DNA from: Toxotes chatareus
Taxonomy: Eukaryota; Chordata; Actinopteri; Toxotidae
Reading direction: 5' to 3'
Length of the DNA stretch: 64,000 nt
Assembly (NCBI GenBank): GCA_016801885.1
Contig: JAFBJY010000320.1
Span: 20,001-84,000 of the forward strand
This document shows, piece after piece, positions 33,576-46,308 of this stretch (the stretch's first letter is position 1; the number at the start of each line of letters is the position of its first letter). The notes below the pieces were generated by a model. It did no database searches. It was not told the origin of the DNA and saw only the letters and a list, made by a program, of their open reading frames with translations. Both the position numbers and the translations under genes were made by a program.

Positions 33576-33974
33576 GAACGGGCCTGTCTCAGAGAGCAGC
33601 TGAGGACCCTAGTTGTCCCAGCTACCACCGTCGTGTGTGCGCCTCCCTTGGCTTGCCGCGTGCTAAATCCCAGCCTCCCTCCATTGCCCCCCCACCACCT
33701 CCAGCCTGAAAAATCCAGGCCTGGCTTTTACATGGAGACTACAAAGTCTGGGAAACCATCAGGCGTCTTCAGGGAGTCCACGACCAATCATCGTAGCTGA
33801 AGTGCACCGTGTTGTTGAGCGGGGTTCCCTGGGTGATATCAGTAAATCAACTCACTGGTTGTGCACAGTTCACTTGATAAAAACGTAGCCGCATTTCCTT
33901 CAGCCACAGTAAAAGTTTGACTCCTAACTAAACATGCGGATGGCAGAGCTTGATTTTCTACAAAGCAAGAGAAA

Positions 33975-34160
33975 GGTGCACCGTTCCCAGCGGCACTGCA
34001 ATGCCAGGTCGATCGTGGAGTGAGCGGAGCAAGCTCCCTTTTCAGCTCCCTCTCCTAAAAATGGGTTTAATACGTTATCCCCATATAGGGGACATATCAG
34101 ATATTAAACTGATAAGAACAGATACTACACTTGATCTTAGCCAAAAGGCCGAGAAGCGAT
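33975..34160 (-). ncRNA. rnu2: U2 snRNA, unit 11
   Basis: 186 nt. One G missing in stem III (plus strand GTCGATCGTGG, consensus GTCGATGCGTGG), shared with unit 12. Confidence 0.94.
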
Positions 34161-34298
34161 GAGGCCCAAGCGTTTGACGTCCAAATCAAGCTCTTGGTAC
34201 AACCGTCACTTGTCGCGGTGTCCCGTTTGTAAGCCAGCATATCAATTGCCGCCACTTAGCAACTCCGCCCATCTGTCTGCTGTGTACTTTTCCCTGCC

Positions 34299-34484
34299 GC
34301 TATACAAAGATGTTTGACTTTTCACCAACTCAAAAGGCTCAGCCATACGGCAAAGCTGGCCAAAAATAGCTTCAACTCATTGGTGTTCCACACCAAAGCC
34401 TAGAAATAAAGCATACTAGAACAACATCTAGCACACATTTCTTCCACAAACAAGCAGCAAAGTCGGACAGGAGAGCTCACACTT
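34299..34484 (-). pseudogene. Permuted U5 fragment block, unit 11
   Basis: U5 3' part 34336-34389 plus swapped flank; CAAAGCTGGCC in the hairpin where others have CAAAGCCGGCC. Confidence 0.85.
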
Positions 34485-34740
34485 CATTTTGTCATGGAAA
34501 GGCCACGCCCACTTCCCCAATTCCAATGGGAACACGGGGAATTGTCATGACTAAACACGCCACTCTGTAGCGTACGCCAGAGAGCTTCTGCAGAGCAACA
34601 CTGCCGCTCTGTGGACAGACTGCAAAAGCTGACATGTAACTCCAAATCAACAAAGCCACTTCACAAAATGGAGAGCCTTCAACAGGTTAGCACATGGGCA
34701 TTCCTGACACATTGTGTTTTTTCTACACTACACGACGCAA

Positions 34741-34903
34741 CAGGGAGAGAGCGCATGCAGTCCCCCACTACCAGAAATTATGCAGTCGAGATTCCCACAT
34801 TTGGGGAATTCGTGAGGGGTCAGCACAGCGGAGTGCAATGGCTGAGCCTCACCCTGGGTGAACCACCTTGTTGATCATGGTATCTCCCCTGCCAGGTAAG
34901 TAT
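34741..34903 (-). ncRNA. rnu1: U1 snRNA, unit 11
   Basis: 163 nt. Stem III reads GAATTCGTGAGGGGTC and stem II CACAGCGGAG (one C fewer). Terminal hairpin GAGAGCGCATGCAG. Confidence 0.9.
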
Positions 34904-35115
34904 GAGTTGCAGTTGAAGAGAGGCGGGTGGTGGTCACCGGGCACAGCACTCTGGCTGACGGTGCCTACAATGCATAATCCCACATTTCAGTGCCTTGAGC
35001 ATCAGCTCCCCTTAGTATGTTACATTTATGGCTGAAAAGACACAAACACTGCTGCAAATAGGCTGCGGCGTGCGGCAAACGCGCGCTTTGTTGGGTCTAC
35101 CCATCATGCACTGCT
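34904..35115 (-). promoter_or_regulatory. U1 promoter, unit 11
   Basis: PSE and STAF site (35098-35115) intact; leader reads CAGTTGAAGAGAGGCGGG, an indel pair relative to other units. Confidence 0.74.
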
Positions 35116-35770
35116 CTGCCAAAAACAAAGGAACACTGTGTGAAATGCCACTAGTCAAGCAAAGGCCCACGTGGGACACTTTTCAAAACATTTCACTAAA
35201 TGAACTAAACACTGACATGAACTACTAACATGTATTGACTTACTGAAAACCTTGAAGCTGATCTGGACTTTCCTGTGGTTTCCTCTTGTCCTTGTAACAG
35301 CAGTAGCTCCTCCCTTCCTTGTCAATAATTGTGCAGAAATATCTGAGTGCTTCTTTCTTCCTAAATCATGAGCAAGTCCTGTCCAGTCCAACTGTTTCTG
35401 CTCCTGTTTGACTTCTGAACTTGTCTCTGGCTGTGTGTCCACTGCTCTGCCAAAAACAAAGGAACACTGTGTGAAATGCCACTAGTCAAGCAAAGGCCCA
35501 CGTGGGACACTTTTCAAAACATTTCACTAAATGAACTAAACACTGACATGAACTACTAACATGTATTGACTTACTGAAAACCTTGAAGCTGATCTGGACT
35601 TTCCTGTGGTTTCCTCTTGTCCTTGTAACAGCAGTAGCTCCTCCCTTCCTTGTCAATAATTGTGCAGAAATATCTGAGTGCTTCTTTCTTCCTAAATCAT
35701 GAGCAAGTCCTGTCCAGTCCAACTGTTTCTGCTCCTGTTTGACTTCTGAACTTGTCTCTGGCTGTGTGTC
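35109..35770. repeat. Two 331-bp elements, unit 11
   Basis: 35109-35439 and 35440-35770, both A form; the only later two-copy unit besides 5 in which both are A form. Confidence 0.95.
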
Positions 35771-36382
35771 CACTTACTGCAGCCTCTGACATCAGACTGT
35801 AGAATGTTGATACATCAAAGGCATCAAAGGACAAACACACACACACACTCACACATACTGGTACTTATATCTTTGTGAGGACACTCTCTGGCATAATGCA
35901 TTCCCTTGCCCTAACCTCTCTCTCTCTTAGCATCTCAGACCTATGTCAGTACCTGTGCCTCTGTCAAAGAATACAAAAAAAAAAAAAACACTAGACCTGT
36001 ACACACATAAAGTCATGTATTCATGTAGTCATCTGTGAATGTGTGTTTGATGAGTGCAAAGTGAAAATGCTGCATGAACCTTGTTTTTGTAAAAGCTTCT
36101 CTTGTTTCCTTTGCTTCTTACAACTGTATATTTTTCAAGCATCATCTGTCATATTGAAGAAATAAGTTCATTCAGTAGCGTTATTTCTTTTTTTATTGTC
36201 ATCATGTACACTTTTCTTGTCTCAAAGATGCCAGCATCCCCACCAAAGCCTAAAAATAAAGTATACCAGCGAAATGACAACATCTAGCACGCATTTCTTC
36301 CGCAAAGAAAGAGCAAAGTCGGACAGGGGAGCTCACACTTATGGCGCTCTATAAAGATGTTTGACTTTTCACCAACTCAAAA

Positions 36383-36499
36383 GGCTCAGCCAAAAGGCCA
36401 AGCCAACCAAAAATAACTTCAACTCATTGGTGTTCCTCTCCACGGAAGTCTTTAGTAAAAGGCGAAAGACTTGTGCGTTATGAAGAGAAACAAGAGTCA
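36383..36499 (-). ncRNA. rnu5: U5 snRNA, unit 12
   Basis: 117 nt, identical to the reference U5. Confidence 0.95.
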
Positions 36500-36897
36500 G
36501 AACGGGCCTGTCTCAGAGAGCAGCTGAGGACCCTAGTTGTCCCAGCTACCACCGTCACGGTGCGCCTCCCTTGGCTTGCCGCGTGCTAAATCCCAGCCTC
36601 CCTCCATTGCCCCCCACGACCTCCAGCCTGAAAAATCCAGGCCTGGCTTTTACATGGAGACTACAAAGTCTGGGAAACCATCAGGCGTCTTCAGGGAGTC
36701 CACGACCAATCATCGTAGCTGAAGTGCACCGTGTTGTTGAGCGGGGTTCCCTGGGTGATATCAGTAAATCAACTCACTGGTTGTGCACAATTCACTTGAT
36801 AAAAACGTAGCCGCATTTCCCTTCAGCCACAGTAAAAGTTTGACTCCTAACTAAACATGCGGATGGCAGAGCTTGATTTTCTACAAAGCAAGAGAAA

Positions 36898-37083
36898 GGT
36901 GCACCGTTCCCAGCGGCACTGCAATGCCAGGTCGATCGTGGAGTGAGCGGAGCAAGCTCCCTTTTCAGCTCCCTCTCCTAAAAATGGGTTTAATACGTTA
37001 TCCCCATATAGGGGACATATCAGATATTAAACTGATAAGAACAGATACTACACTTGATCTTAGCCAAAAGGCCGAGAAGCGAT
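36898..37083 (-). ncRNA. rnu2: U2 snRNA, unit 12
   Basis: 186 nt, same single-G deletion in stem III as unit 11; otherwise consensus. Confidence 0.95.
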
Positions 37084-37221
37084 GAGGCCCAAGCGTTTGA
37101 CGTCCAAATCAAGCTCTTGGTACAACCGTCACTTGTCGCGGTGTCCCGTTTGTAAGCCAGCATATCAATTGCTGCCACTTAGCAACTCCGCCCATCTGTC
37201 TGCTGTGTACTTTTCCCTGCC

Positions 37222-37407
37222 GCTATACAAAGATGTTTGACTTTTCACCAACTCAAAAGGCTCAGCCATACGGCAAAGCCGGCCAAAAATAGCTTCAACT
37301 CATTGGTGTTCCACACCAAAGCCTAGAAATAAAGCATACTAGAACAACATCTAGCACACATTTCTTCCACAAACAAGCAGCAAAGTCGGACAGGAGAGCT
37401 CACACTT
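37222..37407 (-). pseudogene. Permuted U5 fragment block, unit 12
   Basis: U5 3' part 37259-37312 plus swapped flank, majority form. Confidence 0.85.
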
Positions 37408-37659
37408 CATTTTGTCATGGAAAGGCCACGCCCACTTCCCCAATTCCAATGGGAACACGGGAATTGTCATGACTAAACACGCCACTCTGTAGCGTACGCC
37501 AGAGAGCTTCTGCAGAGCAACACTGCCGCTCTGTGGACAGACTGCAAAAGCTGACATGTAACTCCAAATCAACAAAGCCACTTCACAAAATGGAGAGCCT
37601 TCAACAGGTTAGCACATGGGCATTCCTGACACATTGTGTTTTCTTCTACACACACGCAA

Positions 37660-37820
37660 CAGGGGAGCGCGAACGCAGTCCCCACTACCAGAAATTATGC
37701 AGTCGAGATTCCCACATTTGGGGAATTCGCAGGGGTCAGCACAGCCGGAGTGCAATGGCTGAGCCTCACCCTGAGTGAACCACCTTGTTGATCATGGTAT
37801 CTCCCCTGCCAGGTAAGTAT
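37660..37820 (-). ncRNA. rnu1: U1 snRNA, unit 12
   Basis: 161 nt. Terminal hairpin lacks one AGC triplet (CAGGGGAGCGCGAACGCAG); CACCCTGAGTG variant shared with units 8 and 14. Confidence 0.93.
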
Positions 37821-38030
37821 GAGTTGCAGTTGGAAGAGAGCGGGTGGTGGTCACCGGGCACAGCACTCTGGCTGACGGTGCCTACAATGCATAATCCCAC
37901 ATTTCAGTGCCTTGAGCATCAGCTCCCCTTAGTATGTTACATTTATGGCTGAAAAGACACAAACACTGCTGCAAATAGGCTGCGGCGTGCGGCAAACGCG
38001 CTTTGTTGGGTCTACCCATCATGCACTGCT
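37821..38030 (-). promoter_or_regulatory. U1 promoter, unit 12
   Basis: All elements intact; STAF site 38013-38030. Confidence 0.75.
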
Positions 38031-38685
38031 CTGCCAAAAACAAAGGAACACTGTGTGAAATGCCACTAGTCAAGCAAAGGCCCACGTGGGACACTTTTCA
38101 AAACATTTCACTAAATGAACTAAACACTGACATGAACTACTAACATGTATTGACTTACTGAAAACCTTGAAGCTGATCTGGACTTTCCTGTGGTTTCCTC
38201 TTGTCCTTGTAACAGCAGTAGCTCCTCCCTTCCTTGTCAATAATTGTGCAGAAATATCTGAGTGCTTCTTTCTTCCTAAATCATGAGCAAGTCCTGTCCA
38301 GTCCAACTGTTTCTGCTCCTGTTTGACTTCTGAACTTGTCTCTGGCTGTGTGTCCACTGCTCTGCCAAAAACAAAGGAACACTGTGTGAAATGCCACTAG
38401 TCAAGCAAAGGCCCACGTGGGACACTTTTCAAAACATTTCACTAAATGAACTAAACACTGACATGAACTACTAACATGTATTGACTTACTGAAAACCTTG
38501 GAGCTGATCTGGACTTTCCTGTGGTTTCCTCTTGTCCTTGTAACAGCAGTAGCTCCTCCCTTCCTTGTCAATAATTGTGCAGAAATATCTGAGTGCTTCT
38601 TTCTTCCTAAATCATGAGCAAGTCCTGTCCAGTCCAACTGTTTCTGCTCCTGTTTGACTTCTGAACTTGTCTCTGGCTGTGTGTC
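38024..38685. repeat. Two 331-bp elements, unit 12
   Basis: 38024-38354 (A form) and 38355-38685 (G form). Confidence 0.95.
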
Positions 38686-39292
38686 CACTTACTGCAGCCT
38701 CTGACATCAGACTGTAGAATGTTGATACATCAAAGGCATCAAAGGACAAACACACACACACACTCACACATACTGGTACTTATATCTTTGTGAGGACACT
38801 CTCTGGCATAATGCATTCCCTTGCCCTAACCTCTCTCTCTCTTAGCATCTCAGACCTATGTCAGTACCTGTGCCTCTGTCAAAGAATACAAAAAAAAACT
38901 AGACCTGTACACACATAAAGTCATGTATTCATGTAGTCATCTGTGAATGTGTGTTTGATGAGTGCAAAGTGAAAATGCTGCATGAACCTTGTTTTTGTAA
39001 AAGCTTCTCTTGTTTCCTTTGCTTCTTACAACTGTATATTTTTCAAGCATCATCTGTCATATTGAAGAAATAAGTTCATTCAGTAGCGTTATTTCTTTTT
39101 TTATTGTCATCATGTACACTTTTCTTGTCTCAAAGATGCCAGCATCCCCACCAAAGCCTAAAAATAAAGTATACCAGCGAAATGACAACATCTAGCACGC
39201 ATTTCTTCCGCAAAAAAGAAAGAGCAAAGTCGGACAGGGAGCTCACACTTATGGCGCTCTATAAAGATGTTTGACTTTTCACCAACTCAAAA

Positions 39293-39409
39293 GGCTCAGC
39301 CAAAAGGCCAAGCCAACCAAAAATAACTTCAACTCATTGGTGTTCCTCTCCACGGAAGTCTTTAGTAAAAGGCGAAAGACTTGTGCGTTATGAAGAGAAA
39401 CAAGAGTCA
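39293..39409 (-). ncRNA. rnu5: U5 snRNA, unit 13
   Basis: 117 nt, identical to the reference U5; flank variant GCCTATCTCAG as in units 6 and 9. Confidence 0.95.
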
Positions 39410-39810
39410 GAACGGGCCTATCTCAGAGAGCAGCTGAGGACCCTAGTTGTCCCAGCTACCACCGTCACGGTGCGCCTCCCTTGGCTTGCCGCGTGCTAAA
39501 TCCCAGCCTCCCCTCCATTGCCCCCCCCACCACCTCCAGCCTGAAAAATCCAGGCCTGGCTTTTACATGGAGACTACAAAGTCTGGGAAACCATCAGGCG
39601 TCTTCAGGGAGTCCACGACCAATCATCGTAGCTGAAGTGCACCGTGTTGTTGAGCGGGGTTCCCTGGGTGATATCAGTAAATCAACTCACTGGTTGTGCA
39701 CAATTCACTTGATAAAAACGTAGCCGCATTTCCCTTCAGCCACAGTAAAAGTTTGACTCCTAACTAAACATGCGGATGGCAGAGCTTGATTTTCTACAAA
39801 GCAAGAGAAA

Positions 39811-39997
39811 GGTGCACCGTTCCCAGCGGCACTGCAATGCCAGGTCGATGCGTGGAGTGAGCGGAGCAAGCTCCCTTTTCAGCTCCCTCTCCTAAAAATG
39901 GGTTTAATACGTTATCCCCACATAGGGGACAATTCAGATATTAAACTGATAAGAACAGATACTACACTTGATCTTAGCCAAAAGGCCGAGAAGCGAT
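39811..39997 (-). ncRNA. rnu2: U2 snRNA, unit 13 (stem IIb variant)
   Basis: 187 nt, same CCCCACATAGGGGACAATTC haplotype as unit 9. Confidence 0.94.
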
Positions 39998-40135
39998 GAG
40001 GCCCAAGCGTTTGACGTCCAAATCAAGCTCTTGGTACAACCGTCACTTGTCGCGGTGTCCCGTTTGTAAGCCAGCATATCAATTGCCGCCACTTAGCAAC
40101 TCCGCCCATCTGTCTGCTGTGTACTTTTCCCTGCC

Positions 40136-40321
40136 GCTATACAAAGATGTCTGACTTTTCACCAACTCAAAAGGCTCAGCCATACGGCAAAGCCGGCCAA
40201 AAATAGCTTCAACTCATTGGTGTTCCACACCAAAGCCTAGAAATAAAGCATACTAGAACAACATCTAGCACACATTTCTTCCACAAACAAGCAGCAAAGT
40301 CGGACAGGAGAGCTCACACTT
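40136..40321 (-). pseudogene. Permuted U5 fragment block, unit 13
   Basis: U5 3' part 40173-40226 plus swapped flank; ATGTCTGAC variant. Confidence 0.85.
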
Positions 40322-40575
40322 CATTTTGTCATGGAAAGGTTACGCCCACTTCCCCAATTCCAATGGGAACACGGGAATTGTCATGACTAAACACGCCACT
40401 CTGTAGCGTACGCCAGAGAGCTTCTGCAGAGCAACACTGCCGCTCTGTGGACAGACTGCAAAAGCTGACATGTAACTCCAAATCAACAAAGCCACTTCAC
40501 AAAACGGAGAGCCTTCAACAGGTTAGCACATGGGCATTCCTGACACATTGTGTTTTTTCTTACACACGCACGCAA

Positions 40576-40739
40576 CAGGGGAGAGCTTGAACGCAGTCCC
40601 CCACTACCAGAAATTATGCAGTCGAGATTCCCACATTTGGGGAATTCGCAGGGGTCAGCACAGCCGGAGTGCAATGGCTGAGCCTCACCCTGGGTGAACC
40701 ACCTTGTTGATCATGGTATCTCCCCTGCCAGGTAAGTAT
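40576..40739 (-). ncRNA. rnu1: U1 snRNA, unit 13
   Basis: 164 nt. Terminal hairpin GCTTGAACGCAG type; the other motifs are consensus. Confidence 0.94.
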
Positions 40740-40949
40740 GAGTTGCAGTTGGAAGAGAGCGGGTGGTGGTCACCGGGCACAGCACTCTGGCTGACGGTGC
40801 CTACAATGCATAATCCCACATTTCAGTGCCTTGAGCATCAGCTCCCCTTTGTATGTTACATTTATGGCTGAAAAGACACAAACACTGCTGCAAATAGGCT
40901 GCGGCGTGCGGCAAACGCGCTTTGTTGGGTCTACCCATCATGCACTGCT
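40740..40949 (-). promoter_or_regulatory. U1 promoter, unit 13
   Basis: PSE and octamer-like element intact; STAF site 40932-40949 intact. Confidence 0.75.
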
Positions 40950-41272
40950 CTGCAAAAACAAAGGAACACTGTGTGAAATGCCACTAGTCAAGCAAAGGCC
41001 CACGTGGGACACTTTTCAAAACATTTCACTAAATGAACTAAACACTGACATGAACTACTAACATGTATTGACTTACTGAAAACCTTGAAGCTGATCTGGA
41101 CTTTCCTGTGGTTTCCTCTTGTCCTTGTAACAGCAGTAGCTCCTCCCTTCCTTGTCAATAATTGTGCAGAAATATCTGAGTGCTTCTTTCTTCCTAAATC
41201 ATGAGCAAGTCCTGTCCAGTCCAACTGTTTCTGCTCCTGTTTGACTTCTGAACTTGTCTCTGGCTGTGTGTC
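40943..41272. repeat. 331-bp element, unit 13 (330 bp)
   Basis: Single A-form copy with one C missing in TCTGCAAAAAC. Confidence 0.95.
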
Positions 41273-41880
41273 CACTTACTGCAGCCTCTGACATCAGACT
41301 GTAGAATGTTGATACATCAAAGGCATCAAAGGACAAACACACACACACACTCACACATACTGGTACTTATATCTTTGTGAGGACACTCTCTGGCATAATG
41401 CATTCCCTTGCCCTAACCTCTCTCTCTCTTAGCATCTCAGACCTATGTCAGTACCTGTGCCTCTGTCAAAGAATACAAAAAAAAAAAACACTAGACCTGT
41501 ACACACATAAAGTCATGTATTCATGTAGTCATCTGTGAATGTGTGTTTGATGAGTGCAAAGTGAAAATGCTGCATGAACCTTGTTTTTGTAAAAGCTTCT
41601 CTTGTTTCCTTTGCTTCTTACAACTGTATATTTTTCAAGCATCATCTGTCATATTGAAGAAATAAGTTCATTCAGTAGCGTTTATTTTTTTTTATTGTCA
41701 TCATGTACACTTTTCTTGTCTCAAAGATGCCAGCATCCCCACCAAAGCCTAAAAATAAAGTATACCAGCGAAATGACAACATCTAGCACGCATTTCTTCC
41801 GCAAAGAAAGAGCAAAGTCGGACAGGGAGCTCACACTTATGGCGCTCTATAAAGATGTTTGACTTTTCACCAACTCAAAA

Positions 41881-41997
41881 GGCTCAGCCAAAAGGCCAAG
41901 CCAACCAAAAATAACTTCAACTCATTGGTGTTCCTCTCCACGGAAGTCTTTAGTAAAAGGCGAAAGACTTGTGCGTTATGAAGAGAAACAAGAGTCA
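41881..41997 (-). ncRNA. rnu5: U5 snRNA, unit 14
   Basis: 117 nt, identical to the reference U5; one extra C in the upstream flank (TGTCCCCAGC). Confidence 0.95.
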
Positions 41998-42396
41998 GAA
42001 CGGGCCTGTCTCAGAGAGCAGCTGAGGACCCTAGTTGTCCCCAGCTACCACCGTCATGGTGCGCCTCCCTTGGCTTGCCGCGTGCTAAATCCCAGCCTCC
42101 CTCCATTGCCCCCCCACCACCTCCAGCCTGAAAAATCCAGGCCTGGCTTTTACATGGAGACTACAAAGTCTGGGAAACCATCAGGCGTCTTCAGGAGTCC
42201 ACGACCAATCATCGTAGCTGAAGTGCACCGTGTTGTTGAGCGGGGTTCCCTGGGTGATATCAGTAAATCAACTCACTGGTTGTGCACAATTCACTTGATA
42301 AAAACGTAGCCGCATTTTCCTTCAGCCACAGTAAAAGTTTGACTCCTAACTAAACATGCGGATGGCAGAGCTTGATTTTCTACAAAGCAAGAGAAA

Positions 42397-42586
42397 GGTG
42401 CACCGTTCCCAGCGGCACTGCAATGCCAGGTCGATGATGCGTGGAGTGAGCGGAGCAAGCTCCCTTTTCAGCTCCCTCTCCTAAAAATGGGTTTAATACG
42501 TTATCCCCATATAGGGGACATATCAGATATTAAACTGATAAGAACAGATACTACACTTGATCTTAGCCAAAAGGCCGAGAAGCGAT
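42397..42586 (-). ncRNA. rnu2: U2 snRNA, unit 14 (3-nt duplication)
   Basis: 190 nt. Stem III has a duplicated triplet (plus strand GTCGATGATGCGTGG); elsewhere consensus. Confidence 0.94.
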
Positions 42587-42724
42587 GAGGCCCAAGCGTT
42601 TGACGTCCAAATCAAGCTCTTGGTACAACCGTCACTTGTCGCGGTGTCCCGTTTGTAAGCCAGCATATCAATTGCTGCCACTTAGCAACTCCGCCCATCT
42701 GTCTGCTGTGTACTTTTCCCTGCC

Positions 42725-42910
42725 GCTATACAAAGATGTTTGACTTTTCACCAACTCAAAAGGCTCAGCCATACGGCAAAGCCGGCCAAAAATAGCTTCA
42801 ACTCATTGGTGTTCCACACCAAAGCCTAGAAATAAAGCATACTAGAACAACATCTAGCACACATTTCTTCCACAAACAAGCAGCAAAGTCGGACAGGAGA
42901 GCTCACACTT
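42725..42910 (-). pseudogene. Permuted U5 fragment block, unit 14
   Basis: U5 3' part 42762-42815 plus swapped flank, majority form. Confidence 0.85.
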
Positions 42911-43162
42911 CATTTTGTCATGGAAAGGCCACACCCACTTCCCCAATTCCAATGGGAACACGGGGAATTGTCATGACTAAACACGCCACTCTGTAGCGTA
43001 CGCCAGAGAGCTTCTGCAGAGCAACACTGCCGCTCTGTGGACAGACTGCAAAAGCTGACATGTAACTCCAAATCAACAAAGCCACTTCACAAAATGGAGA
43101 GCCTTCAACAGGTTAGCACATGGGCATTCCTGACACATTGTGTTTTCTTCTACACCACGCAA

Positions 43163-43323
43163 CAGGGGGAGAGCGAACGCAGTCCCCACTACCAGAAATT
43201 ATGCAGTCGAGATTCCCACATTTGGGGAATTCGCAGGGGTCAGCACAGCGGAGTGCAATGGCTGAGCCTCACCCTGAGTGAACCACCTTGTTGATCATGG
43301 TATCTCCCCTGCCAGGTAAGTAT
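43163..43323 (-). ncRNA. rnu1: U1 snRNA, unit 14
   Basis: 161 nt. Terminal hairpin GGGGGAGAGCGAACGC with lost GC pair, stem II CACAGCGGAG, and the CACCCTGAGTG variant. Confidence 0.92.
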
Positions 43324-43534
43324 GAGTTGCAGTTGGAAGAGAGCGGGTGGTGGTCACCGGGCACAGCACTCTGGCTGACGGTGCCTACAATGCATAATCC
43401 CACATTTCAGTGCCTTGAGCATCAGCTCCCCTTAGTATGTTACATTTATGGCTGAAAAGACACAAACACTGCTGCAAATAGGCTGCGGCGTGCGGCAAAG
43501 CGCGCTTTGTTGGGTCTACCCATCATGCACTGCT
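43324..43534 (-). promoter_or_regulatory. U1 promoter, unit 14
   Basis: All elements intact; STAF site 43517-43534. Confidence 0.75.
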
Positions 43535-45182
43535 CTGCCAAAAACAAAGGAACACTGTGTGAAATGCCACTAGTCAAGCAAAGGCCCACGTGGGACACTT
43601 TTCAAAACATTTCACTAAATGAACTAAACACTGACATGAACTACTAACATGTATTGACTTACTGAAAACCTTGGAGCTGATCTGGACTTTCCTGTGGTTT
43701 CCTCTTGTCCTTGTAACAGCAGTAGCTCCTCCCTTCCTTGTCAATAATTGTGCAGAAATATCTGAGTGCTTCTTTCTTCCTAAATCATGAGCAAGTCCTG
43801 TCCAGTCCAACTGTTTCTGCTCCTGTTTGACTTCTGAACTTGTCTCTGGCTGTGTGTCCACTGCTCTGCCAAAAACAAAGGAACACTGTGTGAAATGCCA
43901 CTAGTCAAGCAAAGGCCCACGTGGGACACTTTTCAAAACATTTCACTAAATGAACTAAACACTGACATGAACTACTAACATGTATTGACTTACTGAAAAC
44001 CTTGGAGCTGATCTGGACTTTCCTGTGGTTTCCTCTTGTCCTTGTAACAGCAGTAGCTCCTCCCTTCCTTGTCAATAATTGTGCAGAAATATCTGAGTGC
44101 TTCTTTCTTCCTAAATCATGAGCAAGTCCTGTCCAGTCCAACTGTTTCTGCTCCTGTTTGACTTCTGAACTTGTCTCTGGCTGTGTGTCCACTGCTCTGC
44201 CAAAAACAAAGGAACACTGTGTGAAATGCCACTAGTCAAGCAAAGGCCCACGTGGGACACTTTTCAAAACATTTCACTAAATGAACTAAACACTGACATG
44301 AACTACTAACATGTATTGACTTACTGAAAACCTTGAAGCTGATCTGGACTTTCCTGTGGTTTCCTCTTGTCCTTGTAACAGCAGTAGCTCCTCCCTTCCT
44401 TGTCAATAATTGTGCAGAAATATCTGAGTGCTTCTTTCTTCCTAAATCATGAGCAAGTCCTGTCCAGTCCAACTGTTTCTGCTCCTGTTTGACTTCTGAA
44501 CTTGTCTCTGGCTGTGTGTCCACTGCTCTGCCAAAAACAAAGGAACACTGTGTGAAATGCCACTAGTCAAGCAAAGGCCCACGTGGGACACTTTTCAAAA
44601 CATTTCACTAAATGAACTAAACACTGACATGAACTACTAACATGTATTGACTTACTGAAAACCTTGAAGCTGATCTGGACTTTCCTGTGGTTTCCTCTTG
44701 TCCTTGTAACAGCAGTAGCTCCTCCCTTCCTTGTCAATAATTGTGCAGAAATATCTGAGTGCTTCTTTCTTCCTAAATCATGAGCAAGTCCTGTCCAGTC
44801 CAACTGTTTCTGCTCCTGTTTGACTTCTGAACTTGTCTCTGGCTGTGTGTCCACTGCTCTGCCAAAAACAAAGGAACACTGTGTGAAATGCCACTAGTCA
44901 AGCAAAGGCCCACGTGGGACACTTTTCAAAACATTTCACTAAATGAACTAAACACTGACATGAACTACTAACATGTATTGACTTACTGAAAACCTTGAAG
45001 CTGATCTGGACTTTCCTGTGGTTTCCTCTTGTCCTTGTAACAGCAGTAGCTCCTCCCTTCCTTGTCAATAATTGTGCAGAAATATCTGAGTGCTTCTTTC
45101 TTCCTAAATCATGAGCAAGTCCTGTCCAGTCCAACTGTTTCTGCTCCTGTTTGACTTCTGAACTTGTCTCTGGCTGTGTGTC
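43528..45182. repeat. Five 331-bp elements, unit 14
   Basis: 43528-43858, 43859-44189, 44190-44520, 44521-44851, 44852-45182, each exactly 331 bp. The first two are G form and the last three A form, which indicates block duplication of each type. Confidence 0.95.
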
Positions 45183-45794
45183 CACTTACTGCAGCCTCTG
45201 ACATCAGACTGTAGAATGTTGATACATCAAAGGCATCAAAGGACAAACACACACACACACACTCACACATACTGGTACTTATATCTTTGTGAGGACACTC
45301 TCTGGCATAATGCATTCCCTTGCCCTAACCTCTCTCTCTCTTAGCATCTCAGACCTATGTCAGTACCTGTGCCTCTGTCAAAGAATACAAAAAAAAAAAA
45401 AACACTAGACCTGTACACACATAAAGTCATGTATTCATGTAGTCATCTGTGAATGTGTGTTTGATGAGTGCAAAGTGAAAATGCTGCATGAACCTTGTTT
45501 TTGTAAAAGCTTCTCTTGTTTCCTTTGCTTCTTACAACTGTATATTTTTCAAGCATCATCTGTCATATTGAAGAAATAAGTTCATTCAGTAGCGTTATTT
45601 CTTTTTTTATTGTCATCGTGTACACTTTTCTTGTCTCAAAGATGCCAGCATCCCCACCAAAGCCTAAAATAAAGTATACCAGCGAAATGACAACATCTAG
45701 CACGCATTTCTTCCGCAAAGAAAGAGCAAAGTCGGACAGGGAGCTCACGCTTATGGCGCTCTATAAAGATGTTTGACTTTTCACCAACTCAAAA

Positions 45795-45911
45795 GGCTCA
45801 GCCAAAAGGCCAAGCCAACCAAAAATAACTTCAACTCATTGGTGTTCCTCTCCACGGAAGTCTTTAGTAAAAGGCGAAAGACTTGTGCGTTATGAAGAGA
45901 AACAAGAGTCA
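45795..45911 (-). ncRNA. rnu5: U5 snRNA, unit 15
   Basis: 117 nt, identical to the reference U5. Confidence 0.95.
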
Positions 45912-46308
45912 GAACGGGCCTGTCTCAGAGAGCAGCTGAGGACCCTAGTTGTCCCAGCTACCACCGTCATGGTGCGCCTCCCTTGGCTTGCCGCGTGCTA
46001 AATCCCAGCCTCCCTCCATTGCCCCCCCACCACCTCCAGCCTGAAAAATCCAGGCCTGGCTTTTACATGGAGACTACAAAGTCTGGGAAACCATCAGGCG
46101 TCTTCAGGAGTCCACGACCAATCATCGTAGCTGAAGTGCACCGTGTTGTTGAGCGGGGTTCCCTGGGTGATATCAGTAAATCAACTCACTGGTTGTGCAC
46201 AATTCACTTGATAAAAACGTAGCCGCATTTCCTTCAGCCACAGTAAAAGTTTGACTCCTAACTAAACATGCGGATGGCAGAGCTTGATTTTCTACAAAGC
46301 AAGAGAAA

